Below are positions 53,201 to 61,394 of a stretch of DNA of 64,000 nt, piece by piece. How positions within the stretch are numbered: position 1 is the stretch's first letter; every line of letters starts with the position of its first letter. The notes under the pieces are model-generated. The model had not been told where the DNA came from. It saw only the letters and a list, made by a program, of their open reading frames with translations, and made no database searches. A program made the translations under genes and the position numbers. The DNA comes from Microbacterium sp. BLY (GTDB lineage: Bacteria; Actinomycetota; Actinomycetes; Actinomycetales; Microbacteriaceae), in NCBI RefSeq assembly GCF_017939615.1, contig NZ_JAGKSR010000001.1, positions 2,294,001-2,358,000 of the forward strand, read 5' to 3'.

Positions 53201-53744
53201 CACGCAGCTCGCGGACCTGACCCAGACGCGGCAGGATCTGCTGACGATCATCGCCGACCTCGACGAGCGCATGCAGACGATCTTCGCGAGCGCGTTCGAG
53301 GACACCAAGGAGGCGTTCGGCCAGGTCTTCCCCCTGCTGTTCCCCGGCGGCACGGGCAGCATCTCGCTGACCGACCCGGACAACATGCTGACGACGGGGA
53401 TCGAGGTCTCGGTCCGTCCCGTCGGGAAGAAGATCGAGCGCCTGTCGCTGCTGTCCGGCGGTGAGCGGTCTCTGGCCGCGGTGGCGCTCCTGGTGGCGAT
53501 CTTCAAGGCGCGCCCCAGCCCGTTCTACATCCTGGATGAGGTAGAGGCCGCGCTGGACGACGCGAACCTCGGCCGGCTGCTCACGGTCTTCGAGCAGCTG
53601 CGCGAGAGCTCCCAGCTCCTCGTCATCACGCACCAGAAGCGGACGATGGAGATCGCCGACGCGCTCTACGGCGTGTCGATGCGTCAGGACGGCGTCTCCG
53701 CGGTGGTGGGCCAGCGCGTCGGCGACCGCGCCGCCGCTGTCTGA
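50202..53744 (+). CDS. smc: Chromosome segregation ATPase SMC
   Basis: Condensin-like SMC dimer that organises and segregates the chromosome with ScpA/ScpB. 1180 aa. N-terminal Walker A GPNGSGKSNV (31-40), first coiled coil (about 170-490), hinge (about 500-660, with SGILGLVGDAVQVRAGYEAA), second coiled coil (about 670-1000), and the C-terminal signature LSGGERSLAAVALL plus Walker B FYILDEVEAALDDAN. Complete. Separated from ftsY by a 155-nt region with repeats. Confidence 0.96.
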   Translation: MHLKSLTLKGFKSFAQPTTFVFEPGVTCIVGPNGSGKSNVVDALAWVMGEQGAKTLRGGKMEDVIFAGTSTRGPLGRAEVQLTIDNADGALPIEFAEVTISRTLFRNGSSEYAINGESCRLLDVQELLSDSGLGREMHVIVGQGRLDTVLQASPEDRRGFIEEAAGILKHRRRKEKTLRKLDAMEANLTRLSDLAGEIRRQLKPLGRQAEIAREAQTIAAVVRDAKARLFADDVVALRTALADHTRTEQERHTERLVLSDQAEAVRAGIARLEKDQNSIAVDEARSVAFGLEQVQERMRGLYTLANQRLALLGSEEDDAAVTAVTVTQATIDEAREDIETISSGLGDAQDAAAAASREVVNARAELDTLDVDIAEQSALVSEYDMRLSSLRGTADAAASALAAVRGAVLRQENALEAAHARRREAEEALAATDDAEAPEGTAVEYAAAYESAQRAATAAEAERESLRERLHAAEREVDALTAKAAALSSALSLSGGAAEIVAEGGSGILGLVGDAVQVRAGYEAAIAAVLGPLAEGVLVGTADDAFGLAAEAAERRRGVVDFVVAEAPCENPAHPVVDGVIPAAETVTAPDGILGILAHVLIADDLDAARAARRALDTAGDTATTIVTTGGDVITAQTLRTGSGGERSRLELAAERDAATDRLTEIQIVVDSLREARIDADEAVEETRRQAKDALRALREHDAALATHAEQVNKVTVRHEAAVAECDRLETGLAQAQAAVADAEAKAEAAKAELDAAVAAPRPVLDASARDGLLEALERAREGEVRARLEVETLRERVRAAQSRVTALERQREQERDAAAEAARRAVIRRAQREAASGVVEELPRILDSLDRSVTEARVALAEAEAARSAQNEELVALRAQESSLRERLAGLTESVHGLELQIHEKKLHLNSLLERVSSELALDEDVLVAEYGPDQLVPRDPGAEPADGELLDDTAIPFDRRIQQRRLADAERKLAQLGRVNPLALEEFAALEQRHAFLTTQLADLTQTRQDLLTIIADLDERMQTIFASAFEDTKEAFGQVFPLLFPGGTGSISLTDPDNMLTTGIEVSVRPVGKKIERLSLLSGGERSLAAVALLVAIFKARPSPFYILDEVEAALDDANLGRLLTVFEQLRESSQLLVITHQKRTMEIADALYGVSMRQDGVSAVVGQRVGDRAAAV

Positions 53745-53780
53745 CCTCGGTCCGTCCTCCGCCCTCCCGCCCCGGGCACA

Positions 53781-53852
53781 GCTTCGGAGATCGTGGCCCC
53801 CATCCGGCGTGTCGATGGTCGGATCCGGCGTGTCGCCCGCGGTCTCCGAAGC
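53781..53852. repeat. Inverted repeat enclosing a 13-bp direct repeat (smc-ftsY gap)
   Basis: GCTTCGGAGA (53781-53790) and TCTCCGAAGC (53843-53852) are perfect 10-bp arms. Between them ATCCGGCGTGTCG occurs twice (53802-53814 and 53823-53835), 21 nt apart. It may be the smc terminator; the direct repeats remain unexplained. Confidence 0.55.
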
Positions 53853-53887
53853 CGTGATCAGCGTCGGAGAGGGGGCGCTGCTACCCG

Positions 53888-53893
53888 TAGGCT
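53888..53893 (+). promoter_or_regulatory. -10 hexamer of a leaderless ftsY promoter
   Basis: TAGGCT ends 6 nt before the ATG at 53900. Confidence 0.55.
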
Positions 53894-53899
53894 GGACGC

Positions 53900-54772
53900 A
53901 TGGCAGAGAAGTCCTGGTCTCTCGGTCGCGCGCTGCGCGGCATGTTCGTGAAGCCCACCATCGACGAGACGACGTGGGAAGACCTGGAGACGGCGCTGAT
54001 CACGGCGGACTTCGGCCCCGACATCAGTGAGCGCATCGTCGACGAGCTCCGCGACAAGGTCGCGAAGTACCGCACCACCGACCCCAAGGACCTCCAGCGC
54101 ATGCTGCGGGAGACGCTGGAGGAGCACTTCGCGAAGTTCGACACGACCCTGAAGCTGACCGAGCGGCCCGCCGTGGTGCTCGTCGTCGGGGTCAACGGCG
54201 TCGGCAAGACGACGACGATCGGCAAGTTCACGAAGTTCCTGCGCGGCTATCAGCGGAGCGTCGTCGTGGGGGCAGCGGACACCTTCCGCGCCGCCGCCGT
54301 CGACCAGCTCGCGACGTGGGCGCAGCGCGGGGGAGCGGCCATCGTCCGACCGCAGCAGGAAGGTCAGGACCCGGCCTCCGTCGCCTTCCAGACGGTGGAG
54401 TATGCGAAGCGCGAGGGCATCGAGATCGCGATCATCGACACCGCCGGACGCCTGCACACCAAGGGCGGCCTCATGGACGAGCTCGGCAAGATCCGCCGCG
54501 TCGTCGAGAAGCAGGCACCGATCAGCGAAGTGTTGCTGGTGCTCGACGCGACGACGGGGCAGAACGGCGTCATGCAGGCGGAGACCTTCCTGCAGCACGC
54601 CGGGGTCACGGGACTCGTGCTCACCAAGCTCGACGGCTCCGCCAAGGGCGGTTTCGTGCTCGCCGTTCAGGAGCGCACGGGCATCCCGGTCAAGCTCCTC
54701 GGACAGGGCGAAGGCATCGACGATCTGACCGGTTTCACGCCGCACCTCTTCGTGCAGGCGCTGGTCGGCTGA
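53900..54772 (+). CDS. ftsY: Signal recognition particle receptor FtsY
   Basis: SRP-GTPase receptor at the membrane that receives ribosome-nascent chains from Ffh. 290 aa, so the acidic A domain is nearly absent, leaving the NG core. N domain helices at 1-85; G1 GVNGVGKTTTIGK (97-109), G2 AADTFRAAAVDQL, G3 DTAGRLHT, G4 TKLDGSAKGG and G5 GQGEGIDDL. All GTPase motifs intact. Confidence 0.95.
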   Translation: MAEKSWSLGRALRGMFVKPTIDETTWEDLETALITADFGPDISERIVDELRDKVAKYRTTDPKDLQRMLRETLEEHFAKFDTTLKLTERPAVVLVVGVNGVGKTTTIGKFTKFLRGYQRSVVVGAADTFRAAAVDQLATWAQRGGAAIVRPQQEGQDPASVAFQTVEYAKREGIEIAIIDTAGRLHTKGGLMDELGKIRRVVEKQAPISEVLLVLDATTGQNGVMQAETFLQHAGVTGLVLTKLDGSAKGGFVLAVQERTGIPVKLLGQGEGIDDLTGFTPHLFVQALVG

Positions 54773-54815
54773 CACAGGGCTACCGTCCCGGGCATCAGGC
54801 TGGTTTCATAGCGTT

Positions 54816-55316
54816 ATGGCGATCGAACACGACTACTTCGGACTGCTGTCGTCGGGCCCCGACGGCTCGATCTTCTGGTCGGAGACGGTCGAGCTCGGCG
54901 ACCAGAGCGTGACCGTGGACCTGACCGCTCCGGACCAGGACGACGTCTCCGCGGATGCCCTCGACATCGCCGCCGGTCTCATCGCGGGGCTGGAGAACGT
55001 CGACGCCACCGCGCGCCGGGGCATGCTGTCCGAGGTGGACGACCGGACGAGCGAGGTGACCGAGTACATCCTGCAGCAGCAGGAGGTGTTCGGCGACGAC
55101 CTCCCGGACGTCCTCATCGACGTGTCCGGAGACGCGGCCGTGGACATCATCCGGTCCCTGCGCCTGATGAGCATGACGATCCTCGCCGACGAGCACGGCG
55201 GCTCCGAGCCGTTCGCCGTGCTGGAGTACGCGCTCGACGACAGCGCGACCGACGACGTCCTGCTGGTGAACCTCGGGTCCGACGGCAGCGTGCAGTCGGT
55301 CATGAGCGCCGACTGA
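54816..55316 (+). CDS. DUF2004-like acidic protein
   Basis: 166 aa, strongly acidic, no signal or membrane helix. HDYFGLLSSGPDGSIFWSET and VEVDLTAP-like VTVDLTAPDQDDVSADAL resemble DUF2004 proteins, whose function is unknown. The second half (DLPDVLIDVSGDAAVDIIRS, EYALDDSATDDVLLVNLGSDG) looks like a compact mixed alpha/beta domain. Family assignment from memory, moderate certainty. Convergent with lipA. Confidence 0.65.
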   Translation: MAIEHDYFGLLSSGPDGSIFWSETVELGDQSVTVDLTAPDQDDVSADALDIAAGLIAGLENVDATARRGMLSEVDDRTSEVTEYILQQQEVFGDDLPDVLIDVSGDAAVDIIRSLRLMSMTILADEHGGSEPFAVLEYALDDSATDDVLLVNLGSDGSVQSVMSAD

Positions 55317-55331
55317 CCGCCCCGCGGCTCG

Positions 55332-56321
55332 TCAGACCGCCTGCGCGAAGCCGAGCTCGGCGCTCTCGGCGATGTGCGCGAGGTGGGCCGGGATCTCCCG
55401 TCCCTTCGACGTCATCGACTGCGCCCACAGACGCCCGGCACGGTACGAGGAGCGCACCAGCGGGCCGGCGAGCACTCCCAGGAAGCCGATCCGCTCCGCC
55501 TCCTCCTTGAACTCGACGAACTCGGCCGGCTTCACCCATCGCGACACCGGGAGATGTCGCGGCGTCGGGCGGAGGTACTGCGTGATGGTGATGATGTCGC
55601 AGCCGGCGTCGTGGAGGTCCTGCAGCGCCTGGACGACCTCCTCCGGCTCCTCGCCCATGCCCAGGATCAGATTCGACTTCGTGATGAGTCCGGCATCGCG
55701 AGCCTGCGTGAGCACGTTCAGGGAGCGCTCGTATCGGAACGCGGGGCGGATGCGCTTGAAGATGCGGGGGACGGTCTCCACGTTGTGCGCGAACACCTCG
55801 GGGCGCGCGTCGAAGATCTGCCCGAGGAAGGCCGGGTCGGCGTTGTGCTCGTTGGCCAGCAGCTCCACGCCGGTGTTCGGGTTGAGCTCGTGGATCTTCC
55901 GGACGGTCTCGGCATTCAGCCAGGCGCCGGTGTCGGGGAGGTCGTCGCGGGCCACACTCGTCACCGTCGCGTAGCGGAGGTTCATCCGCTGCACGCTCTC
56001 GGCCACCCGTCGGGGCTCGTCGGTGTCGTAGTCGGCAGGTTTGCCGGTGTCGATCTGGCAGAAGTCGCAGCGACGCGTGCACTGGGAGCCGCCGATGAGG
56101 AAGGTCGCCTCGCGGTCCTCCCAGCACTCGTAGATGTTCGGACACCCGGCCTCCTGGCACACCGTGCGCAGGTCCTCGCTCTTCACGAGCGAGTGCAGGG
56201 CGGAGTACTCCGGCCCCATCTTCGCCTTCGTCTTGATCCACTCGGGCTTCCGCTCGATGGGGGTCTCCGCGTTGCGGATCTCGAGGCGGAGGAGCTTGCG
56301 TCCTTCGGGGGCGGCGTTCAT
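55332..56321 (-). CDS. lipA: Lipoyl synthase
   Basis: Radical-SAM enzyme inserting two sulphurs into octanoyl-protein. 329 aa. The auxiliary cluster ligands are Cys55, Cys60 and Cys66 ([14 protein letters not shown]); the radical-SAM motif CTRRCDFC provides Cys81, Cys85 and Cys88. The C-terminal RSSYRA motif holds the conserved Ser of the auxiliary cluster. The ATG overlaps the lipB stop (ATGA). The lipBA pair supplies lipoylated pyruvate and 2-oxoglutarate dehydrogenases. Confidence 0.95.
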   Translation of the reverse strand: MNAAPEGRKLLRLEIRNAETPIERKPEWIKTKAKMGPEYSALHSLVKSEDLRTVCQEAGCPNIYECWEDREATFLIGGSQCTRRCDFCQIDTGKPADYDTDEPRRVAESVQRMNLRYATVTSVARDDLPDTGAWLNAETVRKIHELNPNTGVELLANEHNADPAFLGQIFDARPEVFAHNVETVPRIFKRIRPAFRYERSLNVLTQARDAGLITKSNLILGMGEEPEEVVQALQDLHDAGCDIITITQYLRPTPRHLPVSRWVKPAEFVEFKEEAERIGFLGVLAGPLVRSSYRAGRLWAQSMTSKGREIPAHLAHIAESAELGFAQAV

Positions 56322-56971
56322 GCCGGGACTCCTGTCATCGTCGAAGCGGCGTGGGCGGTGAGGAAGGCGTCACGCACGGCGTCGACGAGGTCGAGCGGGC
56401 CGATCACGCGGCCGGTCACCTCGCTCACGGTCGTGACTCCGGCGTCGGTGATCCCGCACGGGATGATGCCGCGGAAGGGTGCGAGGCTGTTGTCGCCGTT
56501 GATGGCGAAGCCGTGCATGGTCACGCCCTGCTGCACGCGCACACCGATGGCGGCGACCTTGTCCTCCGAGAGCGGCCGACGCACCCAGACGCCGCTCCGC
56601 CCGTCGACCTGGTGGCCGTCGACCCCGAACGGTCGCAGCACGTCGATGAGGATGCGTTCCAGACGCCGGACGTGCGCCACCACGTCCATCGGCTCGGGGA
56701 GCCGGAAGATCGGGTAGCCGACGAGCTGGCCCGGACCATGCCAGGTGATCTTGCCGCCCCGGTCCACGTCGATGACCGGCGTGCCGTCCTGCGGGCGCTC
56801 ATGCTCCTCGGTGCGCTTGCCGGCGGTGTACACGGGGGCGTGTTCGAGCAGGATCAGGGTGTCAGGGCGGGCCCCGGAGACCACGTCCGCGTGCACGCGG
56901 CGTTGCAGTTCCCACCCTTCGGAGTAAGGGACGGGGTTCGGCATGAAGCCGGGAGTGAGGATGTCGAGCAT
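56318..56971 (-). CDS. lipB: Octanoyltransferase LipB
   Basis: Moves octanoate from ACP to lipoyl domains. 217 aa. [55 protein letters not shown] (active-site Lys) and IIPCGI (active-site Cys) are the family motifs. The ATG at 56971 is chosen; the longer frame upstream runs into the TetR gene on the other strand. Coupled to lipA. Confidence 0.93.
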   Translation of the reverse strand: MLDILTPGFMPNPVPYSEGWELQRRVHADVVSGARPDTLILLEHAPVYTAGKRTEEHERPQDGTPVIDVDRGGKITWHGPGQLVGYPIFRLPEPMDVVAHVRRLERILIDVLRPFGVDGHQVDGRSGVWVRRPLSEDKVAAIGVRVQQGVTMHGFAINGDNSLAPFRGIIPCGITDAGVTTVSEVTGRVIGPLDLVDAVRDAFLTAHAASTMTGVPA

Positions 56972-57044
56972 GCGTCGTCGCTTCCCTCGAATAGATGGAG
57001 TGCGTCCAACAATACCCGGTGGTCGGGGGGAGAGGCTCGCGCGG

Positions 57045-57050
57045 TAGCGT
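57045..57050 (+). promoter_or_regulatory. -10 hexamer of a leaderless TetR-gene promoter
   Basis: TAGCGT ends 6 nt before the ATG at 57057; the gap GAAGGC could also act as a weak ribosome site. Confidence 0.4.
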
Positions 57051-57056
57051 GAAGGC

Positions 57057-57644
57057 ATGAATCGGACTGGTCGCGCCGGCCGCCCCAAGGCCTCCTCACG
57101 CGAGACCCTCGCCGAAGCCGCCTGTGAACTGTTCCTCGAGCAGGGGTACGACGCGACGTCCGTGGCCGATATCACGCAGCGCGCGGGGGTGAGCCGGTCG
57201 AGCTTCTTCAACTACTTCACGTCCAAGAGCGACGTGCTGTGGTCGGGTATCGACGAGCGCATCGGCGTCGCGGTCGGCGCTCTGGACGACCTCGGCCGCG
57301 ACGCCACGGGGGAGCGGGTGCGCGGGATCCTGCAGGGGATCGTGGACGACTTCGCCCCGGATCCGCTGGCACTGGCGCTGCGGAACGCGGAGGCCATGGC
57401 GCTCGAGGAGGAGCTGGTGCGGGAGACGGGTGTCCGTCTGGCCCGCCTCGCCGCCGCGGTCTCCCGTGCGGCGTGTGCGGCGGGCATCGATGTGATGCGT
57501 GCGGACGTGCTGGGAGCGGCGCAGGCGGCGGCTGTCCTGTCCGCCCTGCGCGTCTGGGCCGAGGAGGGGGCGGGCCGGGGCACACCGGAGTCCGTGCTCC
57601 GCGAGGCACTCGCTCGGGTGCACGATCTGCCCTGGGGGGAATGA
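57057..57644 (+). CDS. TetR-family transcriptional regulator
   Basis: 195 aa. HTH at about 15-60 (SRETLAEAACELFLEQGYDA, DITQRAGVSRSSFFNYFTSK); helical C-terminal domain rich in Ala. Divergent from lipB and 66 nt before a membrane-protein/sigma pair. No transporter or enzyme partner is obvious, so its target is unknown; a role in lipoate metabolism cannot be inferred from position alone. Confidence 0.85.
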   Translation: MNRTGRAGRPKASSRETLAEAACELFLEQGYDATSVADITQRAGVSRSSFFNYFTSKSDVLWSGIDERIGVAVGALDDLGRDATGERVRGILQGIVDDFAPDPLALALRNAEAMALEEELVRETGVRLARLAAAVSRAACAAGIDVMRADVLGAAQAAAVLSALRVWAEEGAGRGTPESVLREALARVHDLPWGE

Positions 57645-57710
57645 CGCGCGGACGGATCGGTGTCGGCCGGACACGTCAGTGATGAAGGCATCCCTGACGA
57701 GGAGGACACC

Positions 57711-58313
57711 ATGACCACGGATCCGCTGGACGACCTGCTGGACGGCTCCGCGCCGCCCACCCCCGCTCTCGCTCGACACGAGCTGCGGGCGATGATCGAC
57801 GCGTCCCGTCGGCGCGCTCGGCCCCGACTCCGGTCACGCGGCGTGATCGCCGCTGTGACGGCGGTGGTCCTGGTGGGCGGCGCCGGGGTGGCGACCGCAT
57901 CCTCCGACTGGCTCTGGGGTGACGGTCTTGAGGATCCCGCACGGAGCTACCGGTTCACCGCGCCGACCTGGGGGGAGTGCGAGATCCGCTTCAGTGGCCT
58001 CGACACGCACAACCCGCTGATCCAGGCCGAAGTCGATCGCGTCATCGATCAGTGGTTCGCCTCGGCGGATGTGGAGGCGGAGGCCGCGCCCTACGTGGAC
58101 GGCCAGCTGCGGATGCTCGAGCAGGGCGACGAGGCTGCGGGCGTTCCGGCCACGGATCGGAATGCGGCGGACACGCGGGCCTGGATGGCTCATGAGGGCG
58201 CGTTGAACGAGGCGCTCCACGCCGAACTCGAAGAGCACGGGTTCGGTCCGATCCCCGGAGCCGACTCCCACTCCCAGGTGCACTGCGACGACGAAGCCTG
58301 GAGCGGCGAGTGA
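57711..58313 (+). CDS. Putative membrane partner of an ECF sigma factor
   Basis: 200 aa, not recognised. A cytosolic N-terminus of about 44 residues (DPLDDLLDGSAPPTPALARH, ending in the basic [12 protein letters not shown]) is followed by one membrane helix (GVIAAVTAVVLVGGAGVATA) and an outside domain of about 130 residues with three Cys (WGECEIRF, HCDDE). The position, coupled as GTGA to a sigma factor gene, suggests an anti-sigma-like role, though it precedes rather than follows the sigma gene and has no zinc motif. ATG at 57711 has GAGGAGG upstream. Confidence 0.7.
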   Translation: MTTDPLDDLLDGSAPPTPALARHELRAMIDASRRRARPRLRSRGVIAAVTAVVLVGGAGVATASSDWLWGDGLEDPARSYRFTAPTWGECEIRFSGLDTHNPLIQAEVDRVIDQWFASADVEAEAAPYVDGQLRMLEQGDEAAGVPATDRNAADTRAWMAHEGALNEALHAELEEHGFGPIPGADSHSQVHCDDEAWSGE

Positions 58314-58819
58314 GCAGCCGTGCCGACGACACGGCACTGATCGCCGCGTTCGAGGCGTGCGCCCCTGATCTCCTGGCCTATCTCGCGCGCCGCGTCGGGG
58401 CGGATGACGCCGGCGACCTGCTCGGCGAGACGATGGTCGTCGCCTGGCGGCGCGTCCGGCATCTGCCCGACGACCCCGAACGGGCGCGGATGTGGCTGTT
58501 CGGGGTCGCTCGCAAGACCCTGCTCAACCACGCCCGCGGTGAGCGGCGTCGGCACGCCCTGCACGAGCGGGTGCGGGGAGAGGGAGCGGAAGCCCGGCTC
58601 CAGGCACCGCCGGCGGACGGGGGCGCGGAGGTGCGCGACGCCATCGCCCGCCTCGATCCCGACCTCGCGGAGGTCATCCGCCTGGTGCACTGGGACGGAT
58701 TCAGCCTGACCGATGCGGCCGCGCTGCTCGGCGTTCCGGCGTCCACGGTGAGAGGGCGGTACCAGCGCGCCAAGGAGCAGCTCCGTGCCGCGCTGAGCGT
58801 GGAGGCTCCACTCGCGTAG
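58310..58819 (+). CDS. ECF-type RNA polymerase sigma factor
   Basis: 169 aa. Region 2 (ALIAAFEACAPDLLAYLARR, DAGDLLGETMVVAWRRVRHL, RMWLFGVARKTLLNHARGER) and region 4 (LDPDLAEVIRLVHWDGFSLT, AAALLGVPASTVRGRYQRAK) are complete. The GTG start overlaps the stop of the membrane-protein gene. It is 13 nt upstream of ffh but ffh has its own TAGAAT hexamer, so they need not share a transcript. Confidence 0.83.
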   Translation: MSSRADDTALIAAFEACAPDLLAYLARRVGADDAGDLLGETMVVAWRRVRHLPDDPERARMWLFGVARKTLLNHARGERRRHALHERVRGEGAEARLQAPPADGGAEVRDAIARLDPDLAEVIRLVHWDGFSLTDAAALLGVPASTVRGRYQRAKEQLRAALSVEAPLA

Positions 58820-58822
58820 AAT
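58817..58822 (+). promoter_or_regulatory. Candidate -10 hexamer for ffh
   Basis: TAGAAT, 10 nt before the ATG at 58833, overlapping the end of the sigma factor gene. Confidence 0.45.
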
Positions 58823-58832
58823 CGTAGGCACC

Positions 58833-60395
58833 ATGGCTACCTTTGGCACGCTCTCCGATCGGCTCACCGACACCTTCCGCAACCTGCGCACGAAGGGAAA
58901 GCTCACCGCCGCCGACGTCGACGGCACGGTGCGCGAGATCCGTCGTGCCCTGCTCGACGCCGACGTCGCGCTCGCGGTCGTCAAGGACTTCACCGCCAAG
59001 GTGCGCGAGCGCGCACTCGGCGACGAGGTCAACAAGGCGCTGAACCCCGCGCAGCAGGTGGTGCAGATCGTGAACGAGGAGCTCGTCCAGATCCTCGGCG
59101 GAGAGCAGCGGCGCCTGCAGTTCGCCAAGACCGCGCCGACCGTGATCATGCTCGCGGGCCTTCAGGGCTCGGGTAAGACGACGTTCGCCGGCAAGCTCGC
59201 CAAGCAGCTCGAGAGCGAGGGCCACACGCCGCTCCTCGTGGCCGCCGATCTCCAGCGACCGAACGCCGTGAACCAACTCCAGGTCGTCGCGGAGCAGGCC
59301 GGGGCCACCGTGTATGCGCCGGAGCCGGGCAACGGCGTCGGCGACCCCGTGAAGGTGTCGCGCGACGGCGTCGAGCACGCCCGCCGCCAGCAGCACGACG
59401 TGGTCATCATCGACACGGCCGGACGCCTCGGTGTCGACGCCGAGCTCATGAAGCAGGCCGCCGACATCCGCAAGGCGGTCAACCCGGACGAGGTGCTCTT
59501 CGTCATCGACGCGATGATCGGTCAGGACGCCGTCAACACCGCCAAGGCCTTCCAGGAGGGCGTGGACTTCACCGGCGTCGTGCTCTCCAAGCTCGACGGC
59601 GACGCGCGAGGCGGAGCGGCGCTGTCGGTCGCCTCGGTCACGGGTCGCCCGATCATCTTCGCCTCCACGGGCGAGCGGCTGGAAGACCTCGAGCCGTTCC
59701 ACCCCGACCGGATGGCGAGCCGCATCCTCGACCTCGGCGACATTCTCACCCTCATCGAGCAGGCCCAGCAGGCCTTCGACGAGGAGGAGGCACGCAAGGT
59801 CGCGGAGAAACTCGCGAACGAGGCGTTCACCCTGGAGGACTTCCTCGAGCAGCTCCAGCAGATGAAGAAGATGGGCTCGATGAAGAAGATGCTCGGGATG
59901 CTCCCGGGCATGGGCCAGATGAAGCAGCAGCTCGAGGATTTCGACGAGCGCGAGATCGACCGCACCGAGGCCATCATCCGGTCCATGACGCCGGTCGAGC
60001 GTCGCAACCCCAAGATCCTCAACGGCTCGCGCCGTCTGCGCATCGCGCGCGGTTCCGGCATGACCGTCACGGACGTGAACCAGCTTGTCCAGCGCTTCGA
60101 GCAGGCCGCGAAGATGATGAAGACGGTCGCCCGTGGCGGCACGCCGAACATCCCCGGCATGGGCCCGGTGCCCGGCATGGGGAAGCCCGGCGCCTCGTCG
60201 AAGCGCGGCAAGAAGGGCAAGGGTGGCGGCGGCAACCGCTCCCGCTCCGGCAACCCCGCGAAGCGCGCGGCGGAGAACGCCGGCCTCGCGGCCTCGTCAG
60301 CACCGACCGGCTCGGGCTTCGGCCTCGGCGGGGGAGGCGCGGCCCCCTCCGAGGCGGACCTCGCTGAGATCCAGAAGCTGTTCGGCAAGGGCTGA
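58833..60395 (+). CDS. ffh: Signal recognition particle protein Ffh
   Basis: Binds signal sequences emerging from the ribosome with 4.5S RNA and docks with FtsY. 520 aa. N domain (1-95), G1 GLQGSGKTTFAG (109-120), G2 AADLQRPNAVNQL, G3 DTAGRLGVD, G4 SKLDGDARGG. The M domain is Met-rich (QMKKMGSMKKMLGMLPGMGQ) with the RNA-binding GSRRLRIARGSG. A Gly/Ser/Lys-rich tail of about 75 residues ends the protein. The SRP RNA gene is not in the window. Confidence 0.95.
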   Translation: MATFGTLSDRLTDTFRNLRTKGKLTAADVDGTVREIRRALLDADVALAVVKDFTAKVRERALGDEVNKALNPAQQVVQIVNEELVQILGGEQRRLQFAKTAPTVIMLAGLQGSGKTTFAGKLAKQLESEGHTPLLVAADLQRPNAVNQLQVVAEQAGATVYAPEPGNGVGDPVKVSRDGVEHARRQQHDVVIIDTAGRLGVDAELMKQAADIRKAVNPDEVLFVIDAMIGQDAVNTAKAFQEGVDFTGVVLSKLDGDARGGAALSVASVTGRPIIFASTGERLEDLEPFHPDRMASRILDLGDILTLIEQAQQAFDEEEARKVAEKLANEAFTLEDFLEQLQQMKKMGSMKKMLGMLPGMGQMKQQLEDFDEREIDRTEAIIRSMTPVERRNPKILNGSRRLRIARGSGMTVTDVNQLVQRFEQAAKMMKTVARGGTPNIPGMGPVPGMGKPGASSKRGKKGKGGGGNRSRSGNPAKRAAENAGLAASSAPTGSGFGLGGGGAAPSEADLAEIQKLFGKG

Positions 60396-60407
60396 GCGGC
60401 AGGGACC

Positions 60408-61316
60408 TCAGCGCACGGCGACCGGCGCGGCCGAAGGATCGGCCGTGGTCGCGGGCGTGCCTCGCGGCCGTGCCGCGAACTGCCCGCCGATGAGGGCGGC
60501 GAGTGTGATCACGATGCCCGCCACCTGGACCGGGGTGAAGCTCTCGCCGGCGACGAGGACGCCGAGCAGCGTCGCGACGACCGGCGAGAGCAGTGCAAGG
60601 AGACCGGGCACGATCACCGGCAGGCGCTGGATGCCGCGGAACCACAGCGTGTAGGCGATGATCCCTCCCGCGGTCGCGAGCCAGAGGTAGCCGAAGAGCG
60701 CACCCGCGTCGAGGGCAGGCGGCGGGCCCTCGACAGCGAAGGTGAGGGGGAGGAGCAGCAGCCCTCCCGCGGTGAGCTGCCAGCCCGCGTAGGCCACGGG
60801 GCCGACACCGGAGGGGCGTCCCCAGCGCTTGGTGAGGATCATCCCGAGGCCGGTGGCGGTCACACCGCCCAGGGCCGCGATGAGGCCACAGAGATCCAGC
60901 GCCGCTGCGGGGCCGAGGACGACGAGGGCGACGCCGCCCGCTCCGACCACGGCTGCCGCGGCGGACGCCGGTCGGATGCGTTCCCCGAGGACGAGCGCCC
61001 CGAGGCCCAACACGATCAGCGGCTGCGCTCCGGCGACGGCGGCGGCCACCCCGCCGGGGAGGCGTTCGGCCGCGAGGAACAGCAGCGGGAAGAACGCGCC
61101 GATGTTGAGGGCACCGAGCACGAGAACCTTGCCCCACCAGGCTCCGTGCGGCAGACGGCGGGCGAGCAGCACCGCGAGGAGACCCGCGGGCAGCGAGCGG
61201 AGGAGGCCGGCGAGGAGCGGATGCCCGGCGGGGAGCAGCTCCGTCGTGACCAGGTAGGTCGTGCCCCACGCCGCAGGAGCCAGAGCCGTGACGAGGGTGA
61301 GCGTGAGGCGGTTCAT
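60408..61316 (-). CDS. EamA/DMT-superfamily transporter
   Basis: 302 aa with ten hydrophobic segments in two EamA repeats (for example APAAWGTTYLVTTELLPAGH, GGVAAAVAGAQPLIVLGLGA, GIIAYTLWFRGIQRLPVIVP, SPVVATLLGVLVAGES). Such 10-TM carriers export amino acids, nucleosides or drugs. Divergent from a LysR gene, 78 nt apart, which probably controls it. Substrate unknown. Confidence 0.83.
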   Translation of the reverse strand: MNRLTLTLVTALAPAAWGTTYLVTTELLPAGHPLLAGLLRSLPAGLLAVLLARRLPHGAWWGKVLVLGALNIGAFFPLLFLAAERLPGGVAAAVAGAQPLIVLGLGALVLGERIRPASAAAAVVGAGGVALVVLGPAAALDLCGLIAALGGVTATGLGMILTKRWGRPSGVGPVAYAGWQLTAGGLLLLPLTFAVEGPPPALDAGALFGYLWLATAGGIIAYTLWFRGIQRLPVIVPGLLALLSPVVATLLGVLVAGESFTPVQVAGIVITLAALIGGQFAARPRGTPATTADPSAAPVAVR

Positions 61317-61394
61317 GCTTCCAGCCTGCGACGCTCGTCATCATGAGTCCAACGCATTGTTGTCACGTAATCCATGAAGCGAGATCATGGGTGC

